Positions 16,692 through 24,461 of a stretch of 64,000 nucleotides of DNA are shown here, piece after piece. The position numbers and the translations under genes were made by a program. The notes under the pieces were generated by a model that made no database searches, was not told the DNA's origin, and saw only the letters and a list, made by a program, of their open reading frames with translations. The stretch's first letter is position 1. Each line of letters opens with the position of its first letter. This DNA comes from UBA2588 sp002339805 (GTDB lineage Bacteria > Chloroflexota > Dehalococcoidia > Lucifugimonadales > UBA3495): the NCBI GenBank assembly GCA_045562555.1, contig JBJKVO010000015.1, positions 496,001 through 560,000 of the forward strand, given 5' to 3'.

Positions 16692-17876
16692 ATGAAATGG
16701 ATTTCTGCTATATCTAATTCTAGTATTTTGGATACGGCTCTAACTAGTTGTATCGATGAGATAACTAATGGTATATCGGCAAATGATGTTGATGTTTTAT
16801 TTGTGTTTAGTTCCCCAGATTTTCAGAATGACTATTCTAGAATGTTGTCATTATTGTCGGCTAAATTTCAAAATGCTCATATATTTGGGTGCTCAGCTGG
16901 AGGAGTGATAGGAGGCGGCATTGAAATTGAACAAGATGTGGCATTATCGATTAGTGCAGCATATTTGCCAGACGTGGAAATAAATACATTTAATATATTG
17001 TCCTCTGACTTGCCAGATCTTGATAGTGGCCCGGATTTGTGGCGTCAATTATTAAAGACTCCTGTAGCTCCGTTACCTCATTTCGTTATACTTTCAGATC
17101 CGTTTAGTTTTCCAACAGACAACCTGATCCAAGGTATGGATTTTGCCTACCCGGCGTCTGTCAAAATTGGAGGTTTGGCAAGCGGGGCTTCTCGACCAGG
17201 GATGAATAGCTTGTTTTTGGGAGACAAAACTATCCCAAGTGGTGCAATTGGAATAGCATTTTCTGGCAACATATCAATCGCAACTATAGTTGCCCAAGGA
17301 TGCAAGCCAATCGGAGATGTCATGCGAATTACGGAAAGTGAACAGAATGTGTTGAAGTCTTTGAATGGTCAGAATCCCATCGTAGTGCTCAAAAGTTTAT
17401 ATGACAGTTTGGATGAAGATAACCAGAAACTAATGCAGCATTCTTTATTTGTGGGAGTAGTAATGGATGGCTTTATTGACATACCCAAGCATGGTGATTT
17501 TTTGATTCGAAATATAATGGGATTAGACAATGCTTCAGGATTCTTGACAGTAGGAGAAATCCTAAAAGAAGGGCAATTAGTACAATTTCACTTACGAGAT
17601 TCCAAGACATCTGCTGAAGATTTGGATTCACTTTTATCAGAATTCGCATCGAATGACTCTTCTGAGAATGCAGGCGCTTTACTGTTTTCGTGCTTAGGCC
17701 GAGGGAAGTATTTATACGGGGTGGAGAATTATGACTCCAACGTTTTTCAAAATAATTTGCCAGGCATACCGCTCTCTGGTTTTTTCTGCAATGGAGAAAT
17801 CGGTCAAGTATCAGGAACCACTTATATCCACGGATATACTAGTTCGTTCGGAGTTTTTAAAAATGCCGATCGTTGA
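16692..17876 (+). CDS. FIST N/C domain sensory protein
   Basis: A 394-residue protein with FIST N-terminal (about 30-215) and FIST C-terminal (about 225-370) domains, a predicted small-ligand (possibly amino acid) sensing module of bacterial signal transduction. Marks are FGCSAGGVIGGGIEIEQ near residue 68, IGGLASGASRPG, LSCLGRG-like FSCLGRGKYLYG and GIPLSGFFCNGEIG. It carries no kinase, GGDEF or methyl-accepting output domain and no membrane segment. GGAG nine bases before the ATG at 16692 decides the start over the GTG at 16677. The stop is at most 18 bases before a binding-protein gene, so the two form an operon. Confidence 0.85.
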   Translation: MKWISAISNSSILDTALTSCIDEITNGISANDVDVLFVFSSPDFQNDYSRMLSLLSAKFQNAHIFGCSAGGVIGGGIEIEQDVALSISAAYLPDVEINTFNILSSDLPDLDSGPDLWRQLLKTPVAPLPHFVILSDPFSFPTDNLIQGMDFAYPASVKIGGLASGASRPGMNSLFLGDKTIPSGAIGIAFSGNISIATIVAQGCKPIGDVMRITESEQNVLKSLNGQNPIVVLKSLYDSLDEDNQKLMQHSLFVGVVMDGFIDIPKHGDFLIRNIMGLDNASGFLTVGEILKEGQLVQFHLRDSKTSAEDLDSLLSEFASNDSSENAGALLFSCLGRGKYLYGVENYDSNVFQNNLPGIPLSGFFCNGEIGQVSGTTYIHGYTSSFGVFKNADR

Positions 17877-17894
17877 GCCTTGTTATTAGAAAGT

Positions 17895-19028
17895 ATGAAT
17901 TTGAGTAGTGCAGATTACGTCAAAGTCGGAATTAGTCTTTCGCTTACAGGCAATTATAGCCTTCAAGGTAACAGCGCCTATCTAGGTTTGCTGCAATGGA
18001 TTAATCGAGTTAATCGTAAGGGAGGATTGCAATGTGAAGGACATACAGGTATGCCTGTTAGTTTAACAATTTACGACGATCAAAGCTTTTCGAATAATTT
18101 ACAGAATAATTTAAAAACACTTATTGATGACGATAAGATTGATATTATATTTGGTCCGTATTCGACGAATTTAGTTAAGTCAGCTGCAAGCTTTTGCGAT
18201 CAAAGAGGAAAAATGATGTGGAATCATGGAGGAGCATCTAAAGAATTACACGATTATGGATATGAATTATTAGTAAGCTCCTTAACACCTTGCGATAAGT
18301 ACTTCTTAAGATTGGCAGAAGTCACTAAAGTGAAATTTGATTCAAAGTTACGAGTTTGTCGTGTGATAAATACAACAGGGGAATTTTCAAAGAGTGTGGC
18401 CCAAAGTGCGGTGGATAGTTTTGCGTGTAAATACGGATCGGATAACATAGTCACTAAAGACATAGAAATAAGTGCAGCAGCTCCAATGTCGGTCTTCCAG
18501 CATATCGGATCCTTTATGCCAGACGTTATTGTGTTTGTAGGGTCATATAAACAAGATATTGAATTTGTTTTAAATCTTTCACGCGAGATGATGATAAAAC
18601 CTCAGCTGATTTGCTTGCCTGCGGCAGGTTTGGACCAATTTGGTAATGATGCGGGAGATTTTGGCCATATGATTGTAGGCCCTTCACAGTGGGAGCCCTG
18701 TCTGAGAGAAACTAGTATTTATGGGCCTACACTACAAGAAATAAAAGATTCTATGCACGACGGTGCCTCATTAGATTATGTTTTTATGCAAACATATGGG
18801 ATGGGTTTGATTGTCGAGTATTGTGTGGAAATGTGTAAATCACTTGATGATCAATTGCTAAGAAAGGCAGTTAATGATGTAGATATAAAAACTGTTTTTG
18901 GGAAATTTGTAATCGATAGCAATAACGGTATCCAGGTTGGGCATGACATGAATTTAATTCAATGGCAGAATGGTTATAAACGGTTACTTACAGATACAGG
19001 AAAGGAATGGGAGCCTTTTTATGGTTAG
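17895..19028 (+). CDS. Type I periplasmic-binding-fold protein without signal peptide (Leu/Ile/Val- or AmiC-like)
   Basis: A 377-residue protein of the ABC amino-acid receptor (Peripla_BP_6) type: VKVGISLSLTGNYSLQG at the N-terminus, LIDDDKIDIIFGPYSTNLV, FMPDVIVFVGSYKQDI, and a C-terminal FVIDSNNGIQVGHDMNLIQW. The mature-type core begins at about residue 9, leaving no room for a signal peptide or lipobox, and no ABC permease or ATPase gene is near. A cytoplasmic sensor like AmiC is therefore likelier than a transporter subunit. The start is ATG at 17895 or TTG at 17880; neither has a strong ribosome-binding site. It is paired with the FIST gene. Confidence 0.8.
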   Translation: MNLSSADYVKVGISLSLTGNYSLQGNSAYLGLLQWINRVNRKGGLQCEGHTGMPVSLTIYDDQSFSNNLQNNLKTLIDDDKIDIIFGPYSTNLVKSAASFCDQRGKMMWNHGGASKELHDYGYELLVSSLTPCDKYFLRLAEVTKVKFDSKLRVCRVINTTGEFSKSVAQSAVDSFACKYGSDNIVTKDIEISAAAPMSVFQHIGSFMPDVIVFVGSYKQDIEFVLNLSREMMIKPQLICLPAAGLDQFGNDAGDFGHMIVGPSQWEPCLRETSIYGPTLQEIKDSMHDGASLDYVFMQTYGMGLIVEYCVEMCKSLDDQLLRKAVNDVDIKTVFGKFVIDSNNGIQVGHDMNLIQWQNGYKRLLTDTGKEWEPFYG

Positions 19029-19064
19029 TCTGCCTGGTTTGCATTTGCAAACCAGGCAGACTAA
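19025..19064. terminator. Bidirectional terminator between converging genes
   Basis: A perfect 19-base-pair inverted repeat with a two-base centre (practical loop four to six bases). The stop codon TAG of the binding-protein gene (19026-19028) is inside the left arm and the stop of the FAH-family gene lies six bases beyond the right arm. No long T-run on either side. Confidence 0.65.
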
Positions 19065-19069
19065 TATAA

Positions 19070-19852
19070 TTACGAAGCTAATTTAATAGGATTGGACAGA
19101 GTTCCAATGCCTTCAATTTCGATTTCGCAGGTGTCACCGTCAAACATTTGCTGAGGTTCACCAGGGGTTCCAGTGTATATTAAATCTCCTGGTTCTAATG
19201 TCATAAATCTTGTGATGTATGAGATTATGGTTGGAACATCGAAGATTAAATATGATGTGCTTTCACTTTGGACTTCTTTACCATTCACTTTCCCGGTTAC
19301 TCTAACATTACTTGGGTCCAGTTCTGTTTCTATCCATGGTCCACAGGGAGAGAAAGTGTCGGATGATTTAGCTCTCCACCAGTTTCTGTCATTTCGTTGC
19401 CAATCTCTAGCACTAACGTCGTTACCGCATGTGTATCCCAAGACGTGATTTAATGCATCTTCTTTGGAAACATTTTTACAGGTATCTTTGATAACTACTA
19501 CTAGTTCTGCTTCGGCGTCAAATTTTCCAGAATTCTCTGTGCCAGCTAGTAAGTCTTCCTGTTTAGGCCTTATTATTGTGTCTCCAGGTCCTATTAATGA
19601 CGTTTGTGTTTTGATAAATACCATTGGCTCCTCAGGTGCTGGTCGATCGTGAAGATGACTAGAGTAATTAAGCCCGATAGCCAGAATTTTGCCTGGTTCA
19701 CATGGAGCAAGTAACTTTATATCAGATAATTTGTGTGATTCGTTACTAACCGAGAAGTTTTCAAATGGGCTAGATGTTAGTGTTTTTACATCTTCCCCTT
19801 CAATGACTCCATATTGTATTTTTCCATTTGCTTCGTATCTTGCGATTTTCAA
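19070..19852 (-). CDS. Fumarylacetoacetate hydrolase (FAH) family protein
   Basis: A 260-residue FAH-fold enzyme; members hydrolyse or decarboxylate beta-diketo or 2-oxo acids in aromatic catabolism or as oxaloacetate decarboxylases. LAIGLNYSSHLHD near residue 58, metal ligands in FDAEAELVVVI (Glu-X-Glu) and the Asp of GNDVSARDWQ, and IYTGTPGEP near the C-terminus are family marks. Divergent from the SDR gene across a 203-base gap. The exact substrate is not decidable. Confidence 0.88.
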   Translation of the reverse strand: MKIARYEANGKIQYGVIEGEDVKTLTSSPFENFSVSNESHKLSDIKLLAPCEPGKILAIGLNYSSHLHDRPAPEEPMVFIKTQTSLIGPGDTIIRPKQEDLLAGTENSGKFDAEAELVVVIKDTCKNVSKEDALNHVLGYTCGNDVSARDWQRNDRNWWRAKSSDTFSPCGPWIETELDPSNVRVTGKVNGKEVQSESTSYLIFDVPTIISYITRFMTLEPGDLIYTGTPGEPQQMFDGDTCEIEIEGIGTLSNPIKLAS

Positions 19853-20055
19853 AATAAACCTCCCAGTTATTTTAATTCTCTTTGCAACACCTGATTCTAC
19901 TAACTTTGGAGGAATTTGCCAATATTTACGAGTACAATTAACTATAGTATGGAATTTGTATTAATACTGATGCCCGATGGATATTTCGATGTTTTGGGTT
20001 TGACTGCAAGAATAAGTACTTATAAACTCAAATTGGAAGTTAATAGGAGGTAAAG

Positions 20056-20853
20056 ATGAGCATTTTGAAAGAATTTGACATTACTGGTCAAAAGACACTG
20101 ATAATAGGTGGATCAAGAGGAATAGGACGAGGAATAGCACGAGCATTCGCTGAAGCTGGATCTGATGTTGCGGTCACAGGATTAACAGATGTTAATGCCC
20201 AGATTATTGCTGATGAATTATCTTCTACGGGGGTCAATACTTTAGCTTTAGGAGGAGACGCAACGAAGGCTGAAGATATGGACATAATAGTTAAACGAGT
20301 GTTGGATGAATGGGGATCTGTAGATACACTAATTAATTGTGTTGGAGATGCTATTAGAAAGCCCGTTGCCAAGTTGCCAGGTACTGATTTAGAGGGTATG
20401 ACCGAGCAGGAATGGCATTTTATATTAGACATTAATTTAACAGAGGCATTTCAAGGGTGCCGAGCTTTAGGTCCCCATTTCTTAAATAAAAATTCTGGGA
20501 ATGTTATTAATATATCAGGATGGGCCTCTTTTAGAGGAAGGGCGCAATCGGCAGCTTATGATGCTGCTAAAGCTGGAGTGATGCGGTTCACGGAATGTTT
20601 GGCGCAAGAGTGGGCGCCCTATAACGTGAGAGTAAATGCCGTCGCCCCAGGCAGATTTCCAGACCCAGAGCAATTGACTGAAGAAGTCTACTCGGGTCGT
20701 CAGCAAGAGGCCGCGGCAGAAATACCTTTAGGACGATTAGGTAATTTAAAAGAACCGGGATATTTATGCGTGTTTTTAGCGTCGGAGGCTGCTTCCTACA
20801 TTACAGGACAGACTTGGGCTATTGATGGAGGAATAAGTATCAAGCATCCTTAA
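20056..20853 (+). CDS. Short-chain dehydrogenase/reductase (SDR)
   Basis: A 265-residue classical SDR using NAD(P)H. Cofactor loop GGSRGIGRG near residue 18, NCVGD in place of the NNAG motif, catalytic Ser in NISGWAS, YDAAKAG with the active Tyr and Lys, and the C-terminal SYITGQTWAIDGG. AGGAGG seven bases before the ATG. The substrate is unknown; fabG-like or sugar/aromatic-alcohol dehydrogenase roles are possible. It is read in the same direction as the ccm genes 36 bases downstream but is probably functionally separate. Confidence 0.9.
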   Translation: MSILKEFDITGQKTLIIGGSRGIGRGIARAFAEAGSDVAVTGLTDVNAQIIADELSSTGVNTLALGGDATKAEDMDIIVKRVLDEWGSVDTLINCVGDAIRKPVAKLPGTDLEGMTEQEWHFILDINLTEAFQGCRALGPHFLNKNSGNVINISGWASFRGRAQSAAYDAAKAGVMRFTECLAQEWAPYNVRVNAVAPGRFPDPEQLTEEVYSGRQQEAAAEIPLGRLGNLKEPGYLCVFLASEAASYITGQTWAIDGGISIKHP

Positions 20854-20888
20854 CAATAAAAATGTTCAGGACTTGAAGATTAATTTAA

Positions 20889-21533
20889 ATGTTTCTTATT
20901 GATCGTGTCAGTAAATCTTATGGGGCTAATGCCGTTTTGGTAAACGCAAGTTTAGAAATTGAGAAGGGGCAGTTGGTCGTTATATCTGGTGATAATGGGA
21001 GTGGAAAAACTACTCTGTTGAAAATTGCTGCAACTTTATTGACCCCAGATGAAGGGAATGTGGGAATAAAGGATGAATACGGGCACACATTAGTACGATC
21101 GGATAACATCCGGAAGTTTATCAGTTACGTGTCACACAGTTCTTTTTTGTATGATAATTTGACCCTTAATGAGAATTTGAAACTATTCGCTAAGTTGATG
21201 AAGCTTGGTTCAAAAGACGAAGGCTGGGTTGATCTTCTTGATCGTTTTAATATATTACAATTCCAAAATGCTAAGGTACGGGAATTGTCGCATGGGACTA
21301 AGAAAAAAGTCTCCCTTTGCAGGAGTTTAATGCAACCAGCCAGATTGATGATATGGGACGAACCAGATTCAGGACTTGATGACAGTTCCACTAGAACTCT
21401 ATCTGAAATCATCAAAGGACAAATCCAAAAAGGAATATCTGTCTTATTGACATCGCATAATCAGAGTTTTGTTGACACTTTGGAATGTGACGCATTTCGA
21501 TTACAGTCAGGTTCATTGAGATTTAAAAGTTAG
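20889..21533 (+). CDS. ccmA: Heme exporter ATP-binding protein CcmA
   Basis: ATPase of the CcmABCD complex that releases heme-loaded CcmE in cytochrome c maturation system I. The 214 residues hold Walker A GDNGSGKT at 34-41, the signature LSHGTKKKVSLCRSL, Walker B LMIWDEPDSGLDD and the H-loop TSHNQ. Identity rests on the adjacent ccmB, ccmC, ccmD and ccmE rather than on the ABC domain alone. The ATG at 20889 lacks a strong ribosome-binding site. Confidence 0.88.
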   Translation: MFLIDRVSKSYGANAVLVNASLEIEKGQLVVISGDNGSGKTTLLKIAATLLTPDEGNVGIKDEYGHTLVRSDNIRKFISYVSHSSFLYDNLTLNENLKLFAKLMKLGSKDEGWVDLLDRFNILQFQNAKVRELSHGTKKKVSLCRSLMQPARLMIWDEPDSGLDDSSTRTLSEIIKGQIQKGISVLLTSHNQSFVDTLECDAFRLQSGSLRFKS

Positions 21534-21540
21534 GTAATGT

Positions 21541-22218
21541 GTGGGTATGAATCTGATGTCAACATTACTATTACTCCTCAAAAAAGATCTTGTTTTGGAA
21601 TGGAGAACCAAAGAATTTATAACTGCGTCATTAGTTTTCGGTATGTTAATAGTTGTGGTTTTAAATTTTGGAATTAGGCTAACAAATGATCAATGGGCGA
21701 CTGCAGGTCCAGGTATTTTATGGGTATGCTTCATATTATCTGGGATAATAGGTGTAGGTCGTGCTTTTCAGAATGATTTTGATAATGATGCCTTGATTGG
21801 TATAGATCTTTTAGGAGTGAATAGAGATATTATATTTTTAAGCAAGACTTTTTCATGCTTAATATTTGTTTTTACTATGGAATTAGTATTGGTTATGCCT
21901 TTTATAGCGTTATTAGGATTTAATCCTTTCTCGGTCTCTTTGCTAGCGGTTATGGGATTGTTTTCGTTAGGTTTTTCCATTGTAAGTACCCTCTTTGTGT
22001 TCGTGGCCAATCAGACCAAATCTAAGGATGTGATCATGTATATTTTAATATTGCCGGTAGTTTTGCCGATATTGATTGCGTCCGTGGAGCTTACAAGAGA
22101 GCTGGTTTCAGGATATGAATTGAGTTTTACTAATCATTGGATTGTGATTTTAGCGGGTTTTAATTTGGTATACCTAGTGATTTGCCCGTGGTTATTTGGC
22201 ATAATATTAGATGAGTAG
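21541..22218 (+). CDS. ccmB: Heme exporter membrane protein CcmB
   Basis: A 225-residue protein with about six membrane segments, the permease partner of CcmA. LLLKKDLVLEWRTKEFI at the N-terminus is characteristic of CcmB, as is the FVANQTKSKDVIMYILILP region. The start may be GTG at 21541, or ATG at 21547 or 21556; none has a clear Shine-Dalgarno. It follows ccmA by eight bases. Confidence 0.9.
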   Translation: MGMNLMSTLLLLLKKDLVLEWRTKEFITASLVFGMLIVVVLNFGIRLTNDQWATAGPGILWVCFILSGIIGVGRAFQNDFDNDALIGIDLLGVNRDIIFLSKTFSCLIFVFTMELVLVMPFIALLGFNPFSVSLLAVMGLFSLGFSIVSTLFVFVANQTKSKDVIMYILILPVVLPILIASVELTRELVSGYELSFTNHWIVILAGFNLVYLVICPWLFGIILDE

Positions 22219-22236
22219 TTTTTTAAAAGGGAAAAA

Positions 22237-22917
22237 ATGAAGAAAATTAGAAATATCTTGTTAGCGATGCCGATCGTTTTGATGTTGGTCAATATTTATC
22301 TAATATTCTTGGTAGCTCCTACGGACATTAATTTGGGGCACATACAAAGAATATTTTATTTGCACGTACCTACAGCGTTATTGTCATTTGTAGTATTCTT
22401 CACTGTTGCCGGCTTAAGCGTGTCTTATTTGATAAATAAGAACAAAGCGGTTGATCGACTTAGTCAAGCTTTAGCAGAAGTCGGGTTAGTGTACGTTACT
22501 TTGGCGCTGATTACTGGCTCTATATGGGCTAAGCCGGTTTGGGGAGTGTGGTGGACTTGGGAACCACGACTCACAACAACTTTAATATTATGGTTTATAT
22601 ACGTGGCCTATGTAATGGTTAGGTCATATACTGCGGATACCAATAGAGGGTCTAAATTTGCGGCTGTATTAGGCATTGTTGGGGGAATTAATGTACCTAT
22701 CGTTTATTATTCTGTGATGCTTCGTTCGATTCATCCAGGACCGGTGATTGGAGATGAAACCAAACTTCCTGACTCAATGCTTTGGGTATTGGTGTTTTCT
22801 TTGATTACGTTTGGAGTCGTGTTACTGGCCCTAGTGAAAGAGAGACATTTTACGCTGTATGCTGACCAAGTAATATCTGACCATAAATTGAGACGTCAAC
22901 AAAAATCTATCATTTAG
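22237..22917 (+). CDS. ccmC: Heme handling protein CcmC
   Basis: CcmC presents heme to CcmE at the outer face of the membrane. The 226 residues form six membrane helices with the tryptophan-rich WGVWWTWEPRLTT motif near 100-112 and conserved His residues in FYLHVPTALLS and MLRSIHPG, the expected heme ligands. Positioned between ccmB and ccmD in the normal gene order. Confidence 0.93.
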   Translation: MKKIRNILLAMPIVLMLVNIYLIFLVAPTDINLGHIQRIFYLHVPTALLSFVVFFTVAGLSVSYLINKNKAVDRLSQALAEVGLVYVTLALITGSIWAKPVWGVWWTWEPRLTTTLILWFIYVAYVMVRSYTADTNRGSKFAAVLGIVGGINVPIVYYSVMLRSIHPGPVIGDETKLPDSMLWVLVFSLITFGVVLLALVKERHFTLYADQVISDHKLRRQQKSII

Positions 22918-22926
22918 GATATTTAT

Positions 22927-23097
22927 ATGTACATGTTTTTATTGCAAGCTAATCTACCATCTAATTTGGGTTATTTGAGTGCTGCTTATTTCGTAGCTTG
23001 GATAATGCTGTTTGGGTATTTGATATTTATAGCTAAGAAAAGACGATCACTTGAAATAACTTTAGAAAATATCAAGAATGAAGATAAGGAACTGTGA
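22927..23097 (+). CDS. ccmD: CcmD-like small membrane protein (56 aa)
   Basis: A 56-codon gene between ccmC and ccmE. It has one membrane helix (about residues 18-36, LSAAYFVAWIMLFGYLIFI) followed by the basic stretch AKKRR and a charged C-terminal helix, the exact build of CcmD, which stabilises the CcmC-CcmE-heme complex. The sequence is poorly conserved in this family, so order and topology carry the call. Start ATG at 22927 or 22933. Confidence 0.8.
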   Translation: MYMFLLQANLPSNLGYLSAAYFVAWIMLFGYLIFIAKKRRSLEITLENIKNEDKEL

Positions 23098-23110
23098 GGT
23101 GTTATAAGTT

Positions 23111-23569
23111 ATGTCTGACGAGGTAGTTAAGAAATCATATGTTAGATGGATTTTATTAATATTCGTTATTGGATTAATAATTTCTTATATGGCCGTACAA
23201 GCATTTCCTGGCAGTGCTAGGTATTTTTTGACTGTGGAGGAATTTACCAATCGATCGGAATTACATCAAGGGCAGATTGTTAGAGTTTCAGGAGCGTTGG
23301 TTGTAGATTCATTCAGTCGTACTTCAGGAAGTACCACTTCGCAATTTCAGTTAGCAGACAAAGACGTAGAACTGGGAGCACATTTGGACGCATCCTATGT
23401 GGGAGTGCTACCCGATCTTTTTTTCAACCCTAATTCTGAAATAATTTTAGAGGGTTCTTATCAGGATACAGGTGTATTTATGGCAGAAAGTATTCTAGTG
23501 AAGTGCCCATCCAAATACCAAGAACTAGATGAGCAGGGAGATCCAAAACCGTATACAGACCCAGTTTAG
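23111..23569 (+). CDS. ccmE: Cytochrome c maturation protein CcmE, CXXXY variant
   Basis: CcmE is the membrane-anchored heme chaperone of system I. The 152 residues comprise one N-terminal membrane helix (about 11-30) and an OB-fold domain with GQIVRVSGALV, FQLADKD and YVGVLPDLF. In the classical protein a His in HXXXY binds heme covalently; here the motif is CPSKY with Cys132 and Tyr136, the CXXXY variant known from Desulfovibrio and archaea. ccmF, ccmG and ccmH are not in the window. It ends nine bases from the converging OFOR beta gene. Confidence 0.92.
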   Translation: MSDEVVKKSYVRWILLIFVIGLIISYMAVQAFPGSARYFLTVEEFTNRSELHQGQIVRVSGALVVDSFSRTSGSTTSQFQLADKDVELGAHLDASYVGVLPDLFFNPNSEIILEGSYQDTGVFMAESILVKCPSKYQELDEQGDPKPYTDPV

Positions 23570-23577
23570 TTACTGAA

Positions 23578-24444
23578 CTAAAATTCGAAGTCTCCCAATA
23601 ATGCGTCAGCATCCCTAACTCTTGCTTTGCTTCTCATATCAACAACTTTCTGATCTAGAGTTGCAACATTCGAATCTTCGTAGATAACTCCTATGGGAAC
23701 TCCGGGTTTTTGGATTAGTTCAAATGCAGCGTCTATGTTGGAAGCGTCGTGTTCTTCTGGTATAGGTTGTACTAAAGGAGCTATGCCATTTTTGGCATCA
23801 CCTTTCATTTCCATGAAAAAGTCATTGTAAGTTGTGCATGGAGACTGAACGTGTACCATTGCGAATCCAGGATGATTCATCCCTCTTGTTATAAGTTGAG
23901 CAAGCTCTCGCGGTTGCCCTGAAAATCCTGATGCTACAAAAGTGGCACCATGGGTAAGATACAGTTGTAAAGGATCTGCTTGAGCTTCAATTTTTCCAAA
24001 TGGGGTAGAGCTAGTGATTGCGCCTGATTTGGAAGTGGGTGAGCTCTGCCCTTTGGTAAGACCGTATACTCCGTTATCCATCACTACAGCACAAATGTTG
24101 AGATTCCGAGCTGCTTGTGGGCCGATATGTTCACCACCAATACTTAGGAAATCTCCATCACCAGCAACCACAATCACGTTCAGTTCGGGGTTTGCCATTT
24201 TGACTCCGAATGCAATAGGGAGACTTCTACCGTGAATGCCATGAATACCATAAGGTTGTTGTCCTTCTAGCAAGTGGACTAAATTACCAGAACATCCTAT
24301 TCCTGCTACTACGACGTTATTCTCTATAGGAAGGTCGGTATTTTCTAGGCGGTCTATCATTGCGAATTCTATAGCTCTGCGGACACCGAAGTCTCCACAC
24401 CCAGGACACCATTTAAAATCGTACTCAGGATTTCGTTTGCTCAT
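23578..24444 (-). CDS. 2-oxoacid:ferredoxin oxidoreductase, beta subunit
   Basis: A 288-residue thiamine-pyrophosphate-binding subunit that decarboxylates a 2-oxoacid to acyl-CoA with ferredoxin as electron acceptor. The TPP/Mg motif is GDGDFLSIG at 95-103 with a following N-NGVYGLTKGQ segment. Cys13 and Cys16 (CPGCG), Cys51 (GIGCSGN) and a Cys in QSPCTTYND are the expected ligands of the single [4Fe-4S] cluster. The alpha subunit gene is 17 bases upstream. 2-oxoglutarate is a likely substrate, but pyruvate or a broad range cannot be excluded. Confidence 0.92.
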   Translation of the reverse strand: MSKRNPEYDFKWCPGCGDFGVRRAIEFAMIDRLENTDLPIENNVVVAGIGCSGNLVHLLEGQQPYGIHGIHGRSLPIAFGVKMANPELNVIVVAGDGDFLSIGGEHIGPQAARNLNICAVVMDNGVYGLTKGQSSPTSKSGAITSSTPFGKIEAQADPLQLYLTHGATFVASGFSGQPRELAQLITRGMNHPGFAMVHVQSPCTTYNDFFMEMKGDAKNGIAPLVQPIPEEHDASNIDAAFELIQKPGVPIGVIYEDSNVATLDQKVVDMRSKARVRDADALLGDFEF

Positions 24445-24461
24445 GATTGGTTATTCTCCCT

